Part shown: piece by piece, positions 21,718 to 34,481 of the stretch
Layout of the letters: every line of letters begins with the position of its first letter
Numbering within the stretch: the first letter of the stretch is position 1
Source: Betaproteobacteria bacterium CG2_30_68_42
GTDB lineage: Bacteria > Pseudomonadota > Gammaproteobacteria > Burkholderiales > Rhodocyclaceae
Direction: 5' to 3'
Assembly (NCBI GenBank): GCA_001872285.1
Contig: MNXU01000077.1
Span: 1 to 64,000 of the forward strand
Length of the DNA: 64,000 nucleotides
Position numbers and translations under genes: made by a program
The notes under the pieces: generated by a model
The model's database searches: none
Seen by the model: the letters and a program-made list of their open reading frames with translations, nothing else
What the model was told of the DNA's origin: nothing

Positions 21718-22044
21718 GTGCTGATCGCCAATGCCTGGGCGCAAGGAACCGCGGCGGCCGACCCCACCGGCGGCCTGATGGGCCTGCTGCCCATCATCCT
21801 GATGTTCGTCGTGCTGTGGTTCCTGATGATCCGGCCGCAGATGAAGCGCACCAAGGAACACAAGGAGATGGTCACCAAGCTGCAGAAGGGCGACGAAGTC
21901 ATCACCCAGGGCGGCGTCGCCGGGCGCGTCACCCGCGTCGGAGAGGCCTTCGTCCATGTCGAGATCGCCGAGAACATCGAAGTCGCCGTGCAGAAGCAGG
22001 CGGTCTCCGCCCTGCTGCCCAAGGGCAGCCTGAAGGCGCTGTGA
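21718..22044 (+). CDS. yajC: Sec translocon accessory subunit YajC
   Basis: 108 residues with one N-terminal transmembrane helix (LMGLLPIILMFVVLWFLMI) followed by the family motif RPQMKRTKEHKEM and a small cytoplasmic domain (GDEVITQGGVAGRV). It starts at GTG, with CGGAGAGAACGAC as ribosome site. YajC forms the SecDF-YajC complex that assists SecYEG export. secD starts 64 bp downstream. Confidence 0.95.
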   Translation: MLIANAWAQGTAAADPTGGLMGLLPIILMFVVLWFLMIRPQMKRTKEHKEMVTKLQKGDEVITQGGVAGRVTRVGEAFVHVEIAENIEVAVQKQAVSALLPKGSLKAL

Positions 22045-22108
22045 GACGCGGGCGCGGCGGCCGGAGCTTCGTACTCCGGCCCGACGCACTGACGCACAGC
22101 CTGGAACC

Positions 22109-23968
22109 ATGAACCGCTATCCGCTCTGGCTCTACGCCCTGGTCGCGATCTCGCTCGTGTTCGGGCTGCTCTACACGCTGCCCAACTTCTACGGCGAAGT
22201 ACCCGCGGTCCAGGTCTCCAGCCTCAAGGCGACGATCAAGGTCGACGAACGGCTGCGCACCCAGGTCGAAGAGACGATCAAGACCGCCGGCATCACGCAC
22301 GACGGGATCTACTCCGACCCGAACAGCGTCCGGGTGCGGCTGCGCGACACCGACACCCAGCTCAAGGCCAAGGATGTGATCGAGAAAGCGCTCAACCCGC
22401 AGCCCTCCGATCCCTCCTATGTCGTCGCGCTCAATCTGCTCTCGGCCTCGCCGCGCTGGCTGACCGCGATCGGCGCGCTGCCGATGTACCTCGGGCTCGA
22501 CCTGCGCGGAGGCGTGCATTTCCTGCTCCAGGTGGACCTGCCCGGCGCGATCACCAAGCGCCTGGACGCCACTGCGGGCGACCTGCGCACGCTGCTGCGC
22601 GACAAGAACGTCCGGCACGGCGGCATCAGCCGCCAGGGACAGACCGTCGTCGTGCGCCTGCGCGATGCGGCGCTGCGCGATCGCGCGCGCGCCGTCATCG
22701 CCGATGCCCAGCCCGACCTGCAGCTCGTCGATCAGGGCGCGGAGGGCGACCTGCGGTTGGCCGCTTCGCTCTCTCCCCCGGCGATCAAGCGCATCCAGGA
22801 GTTCGCGCTCAAGCAGAACATCACCACCCTGCACAACCGCATCAACGAGCTGGGCGTGGCGGAGCCGATCATCCAGCAGCAGGGCGCGGACCGCATCGTC
22901 GTGCAGCTTCCGGGCGTCCAGGACACCGCCAAGGCGAAGGACATCCTGGGCCGCACCGCGACGTTGGAAATCCGCATGGTCGACGACACGCCGGGTGTGC
23001 TCGAACAGGCGCTCCAGGGTCCGCCGCCGAGCGGCGCCGAGGTCTATGTCGAGCGTGGCGGCCGCCCGCTGCTGGTCAAGAAGCAGGTCGTGCTCACCGG
23101 CGAGCGGCTCACCGACGCGCAGCCCGGCTTCGACGAGAACCACCAGCCGGCGGTGCACCTCACCCTGGACGCCGCGGGTGCGCGCGTCTTCCGCGACATC
23201 ACGCGGGAGAGCGTCGGCAAGCGCATGGCCATCCTGCTCGTCGAGAAGGGCAAGGGCGAGGTCGTCACCGCTCCGGTGATCCGCCAGGAGATCGGCGGCG
23301 GCCGGGTGCAGATCTCCGGCCAGATGACCTCGACCGAGGCGAGCGACGTCGCGCTGCTGCTGCGCGCCGGCTCGCTGGCGGCGCCGATGGAGATCGTGGA
23401 AGAGCGCACCATCGGCCCCAGCCTGGGCGCCGACAACATCCGCAAGGGCTTCCACTCGACGCTGTGGGGCTTCCTCGGCATCGCCGCCTTCATGATCGTG
23501 TACTACGTGCTGTTCGGCACCGTCTCGGTGATCGCGCTCGCCTCCAACCTGCTGCTGCTGGTGGCGCTGCTCTCGCTGCTGCAGGCGACGCTCACCCTGC
23601 CGGGCATCGCCGCCATCGCGCTCACGCTCGGCATGGCGATCGACGCCAACGTGCTGGTGAACGAGCGGGTGCGCGAGGAGCTGCGGGCCGGCGCGACCCC
23701 GCAGGCGTCGATCCACGCCGGCTACGAACGCGCCTTCGGCACCATCCTGGACTCGAACATCACGACCCTGATCGCGGGCCTCGCGCTGCTCATCTTCGGT
23801 TCCGGCCCGGTGCGCGGCTTCGCGGTCGTGCACTGCCTGGGGATCCTCACCTCGATGTTCAGCTCGGTGGTGATCTCGCGGGCGATGATCAACCTGATCT
23901 ACGGCACGCGCCGCAAACTGGAGCATGTCTCCATCGGCGCAGCGTGGTCTCCGCCGAAGCAGGCCTGA
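22109..23968 (+). CDS. secD: Protein translocase subunit SecD
   Basis: 619 residues. One N-terminal helix, a large periplasmic domain carrying the conserved LGLDLRGGVHFLLQVD (about residues 129-144), then five C-terminal helices of the RND/SSD type (from about residue 450) with MAIDANVLVNERVREE. With SecF and YajC it uses the proton motive force to pull secreted proteins through SecYEG. The length matches the family. Confidence 0.97.
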   Translation: MNRYPLWLYALVAISLVFGLLYTLPNFYGEVPAVQVSSLKATIKVDERLRTQVEETIKTAGITHDGIYSDPNSVRVRLRDTDTQLKAKDVIEKALNPQPSDPSYVVALNLLSASPRWLTAIGALPMYLGLDLRGGVHFLLQVDLPGAITKRLDATAGDLRTLLRDKNVRHGGISRQGQTVVVRLRDAALRDRARAVIADAQPDLQLVDQGAEGDLRLAASLSPPAIKRIQEFALKQNITTLHNRINELGVAEPIIQQQGADRIVVQLPGVQDTAKAKDILGRTATLEIRMVDDTPGVLEQALQGPPPSGAEVYVERGGRPLLVKKQVVLTGERLTDAQPGFDENHQPAVHLTLDAAGARVFRDITRESVGKRMAILLVEKGKGEVVTAPVIRQEIGGGRVQISGQMTSTEASDVALLLRAGSLAAPMEIVEERTIGPSLGADNIRKGFHSTLWGFLGIAAFMIVYYVLFGTVSVIALASNLLLLVALLSLLQATLTLPGIAAIALTLGMAIDANVLVNERVREELRAGATPQASIHAGYERAFGTILDSNITTLIAGLALLIFGSGPVRGFAVVHCLGILTSMFSSVVISRAMINLIYGTRRKLEHVSIGAAWSPPKQA

Positions 23969-23998
23969 GCCGCCGCGCACCCGAGGCGACCGCACACC

Positions 23999-24937
23999 AT
24001 GGAATTCTTCCGCATCCACAAGGACATCCCGTTCATGCGCCACGCGCTGGTGTTCAACGTCATCTCGTTGATCACCTTCGTGCTTGCCGTGTTCTTCCTC
24101 GCGACGAAGGGGCTGCACCTGTCGATCGAGTTCACCGGCGGCACCGTGCTGGAGGTGGCCTACGACCACCCGGCCGATGTCGAGGGCATCCGCACGACGC
24201 TGGCCGCGCAGGGCCTGCGCGATGCGACGGTGCAGAACTTCGGCTCGGCCTCCGACGTGCAGATCCGCCTGCCGCTCAAACCGGGGCAGACCAGCGCCCA
24301 GGCGAGCGAGGTTGTCACGCGCGCGCTCTCGCAGGCCGACCGCAGCGTCAAGCTGCGGCGCGTCGAGTATGTCGGACCGCAGGTGGGCAGGGAGCTGGCC
24401 GAGGACGGCGCGCTCGCGCTCCTACTGGTGGTGATCGGCATCGTGATTTATCTCGCCCTGCGCTTCGAGTGGCGCTTCGCGGTATCGACCATCATCGCCA
24501 ACCTCCACGACGTCGTCATCATCCTGGGATTCTTCGCGCTGTTCCAGTGGGAGTTCTCGCTGCCGGTGCTGGCGGCGACGCTGGCGGTGCTGGGCTACTC
24601 GGTGAACGAATCGGTGGTCGTGTTCGACCGCGTGCGCGAGACCTTCCGCACCAAGCGCGGCATGAGCACCCCCGAGGTGCTCAACCACGGCATCACCAGC
24701 ACCATTTCGCGCACCGTCATCACCCACGGCAGCACCCAGATGATGGTGACCTCGATGCTCGCCTTCGGCGGGCCGGCGCTGCACTACTTCGCGCTCGCGC
24801 TCACCATCGGCATCCTGTTCGGGATCTACTCCTCGGTACTGGTGGCGAGCCCGCTGGTGATGTGGATGGGGGTCTCCCGCGAGCAGTTCATCAAGCCGAA
24901 GAAGGAAGCGGTCGCCAACGACGGCGCGGTGGTGTGA
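23999..24937 (+). CDS. secF: Protein translocase subunit SecF
   Basis: 312 residues with an N-terminal helix, the periplasmic motif IEFTGGTVLEV and five C-terminal helices including SVNESVVVFDRVRE and the NHGITSTISRTVITHG stretch typical of SecF. It follows secD by 30 bp. The stop is only 7 bp from the stop of convergent purB, leaving no room for a separate terminator. Confidence 0.97.
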   Translation: MEFFRIHKDIPFMRHALVFNVISLITFVLAVFFLATKGLHLSIEFTGGTVLEVAYDHPADVEGIRTTLAAQGLRDATVQNFGSASDVQIRLPLKPGQTSAQASEVVTRALSQADRSVKLRRVEYVGPQVGRELAEDGALALLLVVIGIVIYLALRFEWRFAVSTIIANLHDVVIILGFFALFQWEFSLPVLAATLAVLGYSVNESVVVFDRVRETFRTKRGMSTPEVLNHGITSTISRTVITHGSTQMMVTSMLAFGGPALHYFALALTIGILFGIYSSVLVASPLVMWMGVSREQFIKPKKEAVANDGAVV

Positions 24938-24944
24938 GCCGCGC

Positions 24945-27821
<2,877 letters not shown>

Positions 27822-27837
<16 letters not shown>

Positions 27838-28949
27838 GTTGTTGAGATGATGCCGCCGCCCAGGCAGACATCGGACTCGTAGAGCACGACCGACTGCCCC
27901 GGGGTCACTGCCCACTGCGGAGCGGCGAAGACGACCTCGCAACGGTGCGCATCCACGCGCTCGATCTCGCACGGCGCGTCCTGCTGCCGGTAGCGCGTCT
28001 TCGCAGCATAGACCCAGTGGCTGTGGGGCGGCTCGCCCGCGATCCAGTTCAGATCTGCGGCCATCAGCCGGTCCGAGAGCAGCCGCGGGTGATCGTGGCC
28101 CTGCGCCACGATCAGCGCGTTGGCTTCCATATCCTTCGCCACCACGTACCAGGCCTCGTGGGCGCCCGCCTGCGCCTCGTCGCCGCCGCGGATGCCGCCG
28201 ATGCCCAGGCCCTTGCGCTGGCCGATCGTGTGGTACATCAGGCCGTCATGACGGCCGAGAACGCGCCCGTCGATCGCGCGGATCTCGCCCGGGCGCGGCG
28301 GCAGGTAGCGGGAGAGAAACGCGCGGAACGGCCGCTCGCCGATGAAGCAGATGCCGGTGGAATCCTTCCGGGCGTGGTTGGGCAGGCCGGCCTCGCGCGC
28401 GATCCGGCGCACCTCGCGCTTGTACAGTCCGCCGAGCGGAAACAGGGTGCGCGCGAGCTGCTCCTGGTCGAGCCGGTAGAGGAAATAGCTCTGATCCTTG
28501 GTGCCGTCCTCGCCCTTGAGCAGCTCGAAGCGCCCGCCGGTCTCGCGCACCCGTGCGTAGTGGCCGGTGGCGATCCGCTCGGCGCCCATGGCGCGGGCAT
28601 GATCGAGGAAGCAGCGGAACTTGATCTCGGCGTTGCACAGCACGTCGGGATTGGGCGTGCGGCCGCGCTCGTACTCGTGCAGGAATTCTGCGAACACCCG
28701 CTCGCGGTACTGCGCGGAGAAATTCACCGCCTCGAATTCGATGCCGATGACGTCGGCCACCGCCGCCGCATCCACGAGATCCTGGCGCGATGCGCAGTAC
28801 TCGGCGTCATCGTCGTCCTCCCAGTTCTTCATGAAAATGCCGACCACATGCCAACCCTCGCGCTTGAGCAGCAGCGCGGCGACCGCCGAATCGACGCCCC
28901 CAGACATCCCCACCACCACCGTCCGGCCGGATCCGCTCACGGCGCTCAC
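27822..28949 (-). CDS. mnmA: tRNA-specific 2-thiouridylase MnmA
   Basis: 375 residues. It shows the PP-loop [12 protein letters not shown], the catalytic cysteine in [11 protein letters not shown] and the second cysteine in STGICFIGE. It thiolates U34 of Lys, Glu and Gln tRNAs with sulfur from the IscS/Tus relay. Start is GTG at 28949, overlapping the nudJ stop. The last codons (GSVL, stop) are made of the right arm of the palindromic repeat, which thus supplies the stop codon. The nudJ-mnmA order is conserved in proteobacteria. Confidence 0.95.
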
Positions 28950-29395
28950 CGGTAGTGGCGCACCAGGTCAAGCGGGAAGCGCCGACCGGCGAGATAGTCG
29001 GCGACGCATTGCGCCACCAGCGGGCTGCGATGCCGCTCGCGCGTCGCGTTCAGCTCCGCCGGCGTCAGCCACAGCGCGCGCACGATGCCCTCGTCGAGCG
29101 GCCGCGCGGAATCATGGCCGAGCAGGTCTCCGCCGAAAGCGAAGCGCAGATAGGTCACCTCCGCGTCCGGACGGCGCCACTGATAGACCCCGACCAGGAA
29201 GCGCGGCGCGAAGCGGTGCGCGCTCTCCTCCATGGTCTCGCGCGCGGTCGCATCGAGCAGCGACTCGCCCTCTTCCAGGTGGCCCGCCGGCTGGTTCAGG
29301 CGCAGGCCCTCGCCGGTGTGTTCCTCGACGAGCAGGAAGCGGCCCTCGCGCTCGACGAGCGCCGCCACCGTGACGTTCGGCTTCCAGATGGTCAT
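28946..29395 (-). CDS. nudJ: NUDIX hydrolase, NudJ-like
   Basis: 149 residues with a complete Nudix box, [20 protein letters not shown], about residues 37-58. NudJ hydrolyses thiamine pyrophosphate-type and nucleoside tri- and diphosphates. Placement directly upstream of mnmA with a 4-base overlap matches the E. coli order. ATG at 29395; 90 bp separate it from divergent ilvE. Confidence 0.88.
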   Translation of the reverse strand: MTIWKPNVTVAALVEREGRFLLVEEHTGEGLRLNQPAGHLEEGESLLDATARETMEESAHRFAPRFLVGVYQWRRPDAEVTYLRFAFGGDLLGHDSARPLDEGIVRALWLTPAELNATRERHRSPLVAQCVADYLAGRRFPLDLVRHYR

Positions 29396-29449
29396 TCGAT
29401 CTGCATTCCCGCGTGACGTCCCTATCTTACCGCGGCCACGCGAACCGGA

Positions 29450-29455
29450 TAAAAT
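29450..29455 (+). promoter_or_regulatory. TAAAAT -10-like element before ilvE
   Basis: TAAAAT 30 bases upstream of the ilvE start codon. No convincing -35 at the right distance (TCTTAC is the nearest), so confidence is modest. Confidence 0.35.
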
Positions 29456-29485
29456 GTCGCGAGTTTGTCTTCCGGGGAGAACAGC

Positions 29486-30406
29486 ATGTCGATGGCCGAC
29501 CGCGATGGTTTCATCTGGTATGACGGGCGTATGGTGCCTTGGCGGGAGGCGACCACCCACGTGCTGACGCATTCGCTGCACTACGGACTGGCGGTGTTCG
29601 AAGGCGTGCGCGCCTACAAGACGGTGAGCGGAACCGCGATCTTCCGGCTCGACAAGCATACCGAGCGCCTCTACAACTCGGCCCACATCTACATGATGAA
29701 GATCCCCTACGAACGCTCCGAGCTGCTGGAAGCGCAGAAGGCGGTGGTGCGGGCCAACCGGCTGGAATCCTGCTACATCCGGCCGATCGCTTTCTACGGT
29801 TCGGAGAAGATGGGGGTCTCGCCCAAGGGCACGACCGTGCATGTGGCGATCGCCGCCTGGCCGTGGGGCGCCTATCTCGGCGCCGAGGGGCTGGAGAAGG
29901 GCATCCGGGTGAAGACCTCGTCCTACGCGCGCCACCACATCAACGTCTCGATGTGCCGGGCCAAGTATTCCGGAACCTATGCCAACTCGATCCTCGCCAG
30001 CGCCGAGGCCACCGAGCACGGCTACGACGAAGCGCTGCTGCTCGACGTCGACGGCTTCGTCGCCGAGGGGCCGGGCGAGAACCTGTTCATCGTGCAGGAC
30101 GGGAGGATCTACGAGCCCGAGATCGCCTCGGCGCTGATCGGCATCACCCGCTCGAGCGTGATCACGCTGGCCCACGAGATGGGCTACGAGGTGACCGCCA
30201 AGCGCCTCACGCGCGATGACATCTACATCGCCGACGAAGCCTTCTTCAGCGGCACCGCCGCCGAGATCACGCCGATCCGCGAGCTCGACGGACGCCAGAT
30301 CGGCGAAGGCCGGCGCGGGCCGGTCACGACCCGCATCCAGAACCGCTTCTTCGATGTCGTCAATGGCCGCGTGCCCGAGCACGCGGACTGGCTCGCCCCC
30401 GTTTGA
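29486..30406 (+). CDS. ilvE: Branched-chain amino acid aminotransferase
   Basis: 306 residues, PLP fold type IV. It carries the PLP lysine in CRAKYSGTYANSI, the signature EGPGENLFIVQDGRIYEP, and HSLHYGLAVFEGVRAY. It transfers amino groups between glutamate and Leu, Ile or Val. I chose the ATG at 29486, preceded by GGGGAGA; another in-frame ATG is three codons further in, and an upstream TTG is unlikely. A zinc-finger gene follows within 12 bp. Confidence 0.95.
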   Translation: MSMADRDGFIWYDGRMVPWREATTHVLTHSLHYGLAVFEGVRAYKTVSGTAIFRLDKHTERLYNSAHIYMMKIPYERSELLEAQKAVVRANRLESCYIRPIAFYGSEKMGVSPKGTTVHVAIAAWPWGAYLGAEGLEKGIRVKTSSYARHHINVSMCRAKYSGTYANSILASAEATEHGYDEALLLDVDGFVAEGPGENLFIVQDGRIYEPEIASALIGITRSSVITLAHEMGYEVTAKRLTRDDIYIADEAFFSGTAAEITPIRELDGRQIGEGRRGPVTTRIQNRFFDVVNGRVPEHADWLAPV

Positions 30407-30417
30407 GAGTCGCCGAC

Positions 30418-30618
30418 ATGTCCGAGACCGCAGACCGTACCCGCAGCGTCGAAGTCGGCGCCGCCGACCTGCCGCTGCACTGCCCGCCGCCCGCCGCGCC
30501 GCTCTGGGCGCGGCACCCGCGCGTGTTCCTCGACGTGCTGGCAACCGGCGAGGCCGCCTGCCCGTATTGCGGGACGCGCTACATCTTCAAGGGCGAGCGG
30601 CCCAAGGGGCATCACTGA
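30418..30618 (+). CDS. Small zinc-finger domain protein
   Basis: 66 residues ending in a zinc-binding motif (HCPP ... ACPYCGTRYIF) like that of the NDUFS6/YgdR-type zinc-finger family. The C-terminus is basic with two histidines. It is regularly found between ilvE and waaF in Betaproteobacteria; its task is unknown. Its stop overlaps the apparent CTG start of waaF (CTGA). Confidence 0.8.
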   Translation: MSETADRTRSVEVGAADLPLHCPPPAAPLWARHPRVFLDVLATGEAACPYCGTRYIFKGERPKGHH

Positions 30619-31628
30619 AGATCCTCGTCGTCGCGCCCTCCTGGATCGGAGATTGCGTCGCGGCGCAGCCGCTGCTGCGGCGCCTCCACGAGCGACATCC
30701 GGGCGCGGCGATCGACCTGCTCGCACCTCCCTGGGTCGCGCCGCTCGCCGCGCGCATGCCGGAAGTGCGCGGCGTCCTCGACAATCCGCTGCGCCACGGC
30801 GAGTTCGGGCTACTCGAGCGGCTCCGTCTGGCGCGCCGGATGCGCGTTGCGGCCTATGACATGGCGATCGTGTTGCCGAACTCCTGGAAGTCCGCGCTCG
30901 TGCCCTGGCTCGCCGGCATCCCCGTGCGCGTCGGCTACACGGGAGAGGCGCGCCACGGGCTGATCAACCGCCGCCACCGGCTCGAGCGCGGCGCCGGCTC
31001 GACCATCGCCGAGCGCTATGCGCGGCTCGCCGATGCCCCCGGCGAGGCGGCCCTGCCCGACCTCCCGCAGCCACGCCTCGCCGCCGAGCCCGCGCAGTGC
31101 GCCGCGACTGCAGCGCGGCTCGGACTCGATGGCGACGCGGCGCCGGTCGCCCTGTGCCCCGGCGCCGAGTACGGCCCCGCCAAGCGCTGGCCGGAGGAAT
31201 ACTGGGCACGGATCGCCGGCTGCCTCGCCGCGCGCGGTCATGCCGTCTGGCTGATCGGCTCGGCGAACGATACCGGCATCGCGCAGGCAATCGCAGCGGC
31301 CGTGCCGCGCGGCTGTCGCAACCTGTGCGGGCGCACCACGCTCGCCCAGGCGATCGACCTGCTGGCCATCGCGCGCTTCGTGCTCACCAACGACTCGGGC
31401 CTGATGCACGTGGCCGCGGCACTCGACCGGCCCATGATCGCGCTGTTCGGCTCGTCGAGCCCGCGCTACACCCCGCCCCTGTCGAAGAACGCCGAAGTGC
31501 TCTGGCTCGAACTGGCGTGCAGCCCGTGCTTCAAGCGCGAATGCCCGCTCGGCCATTTCCGCTGCATGCGCGAAATCCAGCCGGAACGGGTCGAGGCGCG
31601 GCTGGCTGCGCGCCTGCCGCCACCTTGA
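30615..31628 (+). CDS. waaF: ADP-heptose:LPS heptosyltransferase II
   Basis: 337 residues of GT9 type, with KILVVAPSWIGDCVAAQPLL at the N-terminus, the acceptor-site region VLPNSWKSALVPWLAGIPVRVGYTGE, and the donor-binding LTNDSGLMHVAAAL and LFGSSSP. It adds the second heptose of the LPS inner core. The family start aligns with an in-frame CTG at 30615, immediately before AAG ATC; no ATG, GTG or TTG lies close by. The CTG overlaps the upstream TGA stop (CTGA), suggesting coupled initiation at a rare start codon. Confidence 0.92.
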   Translation: MKILVVAPSWIGDCVAAQPLLRRLHERHPGAAIDLLAPPWVAPLAARMPEVRGVLDNPLRHGEFGLLERLRLARRMRVAAYDMAIVLPNSWKSALVPWLAGIPVRVGYTGEARHGLINRRHRLERGAGSTIAERYARLADAPGEAALPDLPQPRLAAEPAQCAATAARLGLDGDAAPVALCPGAEYGPAKRWPEEYWARIAGCLAARGHAVWLIGSANDTGIAQAIAAAVPRGCRNLCGRTTLAQAIDLLAIARFVLTNDSGLMHVAAALDRPMIALFGSSSPRYTPPLSKNAEVLWLELACSPCFKRECPLGHFRCMREIQPERVEARLAARLPPP

Positions 31629-31670
31629 ACCAAGATCGTCCGTTCAGCGACCCACAGCATCGAGCGCAGG

Positions 31671-32486
31671 CTATGCGCGTGCCGGCTGCCTTCGGGAGAT
31701 CCGGAGCGCCAGGAGGAAGCTCATTGCGACCACGGCGACCAGAGCGAGGCCGAAACCGAGCTCCTTGCCGCTCGACCACGCACTGACCTCGGGGGACGCA
31801 TAGCGGGCGAGGCCGAAACCGGCCACCAGCAGCGACAGTCCGGCCACCGTCAATCCCATGATGCGCGACGCGACGCAGGCGAGGCGGTCGGCACGGCGGA
31901 TGAGGCGCGCGATCCACAGACCGTTGAGGCCGTCCATCAGCATCATCCCGAGCATGAAGAGAAGCCCCAGGGTCAGCGCCTGCGACACGCCCCCGAACTG
32001 CGTGCCGGTCATTGCGAACAGCGCCGCCTGGCTCATCGTATCGAAGGACAGGGCGAAGAGCGCGCCCACGGCGCAGACGAGCAGCGGGTTGCCGGTATGC
32101 TGCAGGCGGCCCAGAAAGCGCCCCTTGAGGCCGACCGGCTGCACCACCTGGCCCGGCCGGGCGGCCAGCACCGCGACCAGGTTCATGGCGCCTAGCAGCG
32201 TGAGGAAGACAATGGAAATCCACGCGCCGAGGTCTTCCATCCAGCCCGGCACGGCCCAGCGACGCGCCAGCGCCCCGACCGCCAGCGCAATGGCGACGAC
32301 CACCGCGCCGTGCCCCACGGAAAACAGGAAACCGCACCAGCGTGCAAGCCGCGCTCTGCGGTGGCTGTTGAAGCGGGTCAGTGCGTCGATGGCGGCCAGG
32401 TGATCGGCGTCGAGGCCGTGCTTCATGCCGAGCATGAAGACCAGGAACGTCAGCGCCAGCCAGTCGTTCGGAAGCGTGTCGATCAC
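31671..32486 (-). CDS. NiCoT-family nickel/cobalt permease
   Basis: About 271 residues, eight predicted helices. The family signature HGLDADHLAAID is in helix II, and LGMKHGLDADH, FSVGHGAVV and LFALSFDTMSQAA are further NiCoT motifs. Start is taken as GTG at 32486, preceded by GCGGAG; a TTG at 32498 is possible. It lies last in the urease locus, 183 bp after ureG and on the same strand, so its likely job is Ni2+ supply for urease. Confidence 0.9.
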   Translation of the reverse strand: MIDTLPNDWLALTFLVFMLGMKHGLDADHLAAIDALTRFNSHRRARLARWCGFLFSVGHGAVVVAIALAVGALARRWAVPGWMEDLGAWISIVFLTLLGAMNLVAVLAARPGQVVQPVGLKGRFLGRLQHTGNPLLVCAVGALFALSFDTMSQAALFAMTGTQFGGVSQALTLGLLFMLGMMLMDGLNGLWIARLIRRADRLACVASRIMGLTVAGLSLLVAGFGLARYASPEVSAWSSGKELGFGLALVAVVAMSFLLALRISRRQPARA

Positions 32487-32571
32487 TGAACTCCGCAAGC
32501 GGATGAGGAAGACCCGTTTCCCCTAATCACGAACCGTGCCGGATGGACAAGCGGCTGATACGCAAGAATTT

Positions 32572-32603
32572 GGCTTCCGGTGCGGGTCGCCGCCCCGGAA
32601 GCC
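32572..32603. repeat. Strong hairpin between ureG and the nickel permease gene
   Basis: GGCTTCCGG (32572-32580) pairs with CCGGAAGCC (32595-32603), and the interior GCGG-GTCG-CCGC extends the stem to 13 pairs with one mismatch. No U run follows on either strand. It could slow or partly end ureG read-through, or fold in the leader of the permease mRNA. Confidence 0.7.
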
Positions 32604-32669
32604 GGCTTACCGCTGACGACGTTCTTCTGAAATCCTCTTGACCTCCCCGCAACATTCACCCGAGCGGGG

Positions 32670-33296
<627 letters not shown>

Positions 33297-33304
33297 GACG
33301 CCCT

Positions 33305-33991
33305 TCAGGAACGGAAAAGCCGCGAATACTGCGTCTCGTGACGGCTGCACGCGATCCCGAAGCCGGGGGCGAGATTGCTCCAGGCCTCGGGACCGAGCGT
33401 CAGCGCACGCTGCGCGAGCGCCGGCACGCGCGCGCCGAGCTCCAGCACGATGCGCTGGCCGGCGCTTTGTCCGAGCGGCACCACCTTGAGTGCCGCGATG
33501 GTCTGGTTCTCCAGCCACGCCCACAGGTATGCGGTGATCGCGTCCTCGTGCGGGATCCGCCAGGCCGCGGCGGCCGCGCTCCAGACCGCCGGGAAGCATG
33601 GCTCATGCACCAGCGCCAGACCGGCCAGGATCTGCGGAGGGAAATCGCCGAGCTCACGCAGCAGGCGCAGCATCGAATGACCCATCTGAACGGTTTCCGC
33701 GCGCAGTTCGGCGGCCTCCCGGCCGGCGAGGTACAGCTCGTTCCAGGTCGCCACGGCGGGCGCGTCCTCACCTTGCCAGGCTTCGAGCAGGCGCGACAGC
33801 AGCGGCGCCTCGAACCGTCCGAGGTTGAATTCGAGGCAGTCGCCGATCCACACGCGCGCGCTCGGCTCGTCGCTCACCGTGCCCGCCTCCACGGCCCATT
33901 CCAGACCCTGCGAATAGCTGAAAGCGCCGACCGGCAGCGCCGGGCTGGCGAGTTGCAGCAGGCGCGCCAGCGCACGTGTCGCGTCGCTCAT
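33305..33991 (-). CDS. ureF: Urease accessory protein UreF
   Basis: 228 residues, all-helical UreF family. The N-terminus carries [23 protein letters not shown], the family signature, with [16 protein letters not shown] and [15 protein letters not shown] later. It gates UreG GTPase activity and bridges UreD-urease to UreG. Its ATG overlaps the ureE stop by four bases. Confidence 0.95.
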   Translation of the reverse strand: MSDATRALARLLQLASPALPVGAFSYSQGLEWAVEAGTVSDEPSARVWIGDCLEFNLGRFEAPLLSRLLEAWQGEDAPAVATWNELYLAGREAAELRAETVQMGHSMLRLLRELGDFPPQILAGLALVHEPCFPAVWSAAAAAWRIPHEDAITAYLWAWLENQTIAALKVVPLGQSAGQRIVLELGARVPALAQRALTLGPEAWSNLAPGFGIACSRHETQYSRLFRS

Positions 33992-34479
33992 GGCCGGCGG
34001 GTTTCGTGGATGCGCCGCCGTGCCGCTTCGAGGCCGGCGGTGGACACGTCCTGATGGGAGTGGCCGTAGGCGCCGGCCTCCGGCTCGAACGGCGCCACGA
34101 CCTCATGGACCTCGCAGCCCAGGCCGATCAGCATCTCCTTGAGCACGTGGTCCGGCGCGAGCCGCAGGAAGGCCTCGCCCACCTGTACCGCGACGTGGCG
34201 GTTGCCGAGATGGTAGGCGGCGCGCGCCTGCTCCCTGGCGTTCGCCGCGCGCACTTCCAGCAAGGGTTCGGGTGCGGCGACAACCTCGACCACCCGCCCG
34301 TCCTGGCCGAGCAGCTTGTCGCCATGGCGCAGCACCGTGCCCGGATCGAAAAAGCACCCGACCTCCTCGCCGCCGGCGAGGCGCGCGCGCAGGCGGCTCC
34401 TGCGCCGCGCCTCGAAGGGCAGTACCAGTGTCTCGTCGGCCTGCGCCGAAGGGTCGGCGCGCCCCTCGATCAGCAGCAT
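33988..34479 (-). CDS. ureE: Urease accessory nickel metallochaperone UreE
   Basis: 163 residues from the ATG at 34479 ([20 protein letters not shown]). It has the peptide-binding N-domain and the metal-binding C-domain with the conserved [10 protein letters not shown] (nickel-binding histidine) and a short AYGHSHQD tail. The long poly-His tail of Klebsiella UreE is absent, so it is a low-capacity chaperone type. 2 bp separate it from ureC. Confidence 0.93.
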   Translation of the reverse strand: MLLIEGRADPSAQADETLVLPFEARRRSRLRARLAGGEEVGCFFDPGTVLRHGDKLLGQDGRVVEVVAAPEPLLEVRAANAREQARAAYHLGNRHVAVQVGEAFLRLAPDHVLKEMLIGLGCEVHEVVAPFEPEAGAYGHSHQDVSTAGLEAARRRIHETRRP

Positions 34480-34481
34480 GC

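Noticed and set aside
32487-32669. Nickel or cobalamin riboswitch before the NiCoT gene
   Set aside because: Only a single strong hairpin is visible; the conserved multi-helix cores and boxes of those riboswitches are not.
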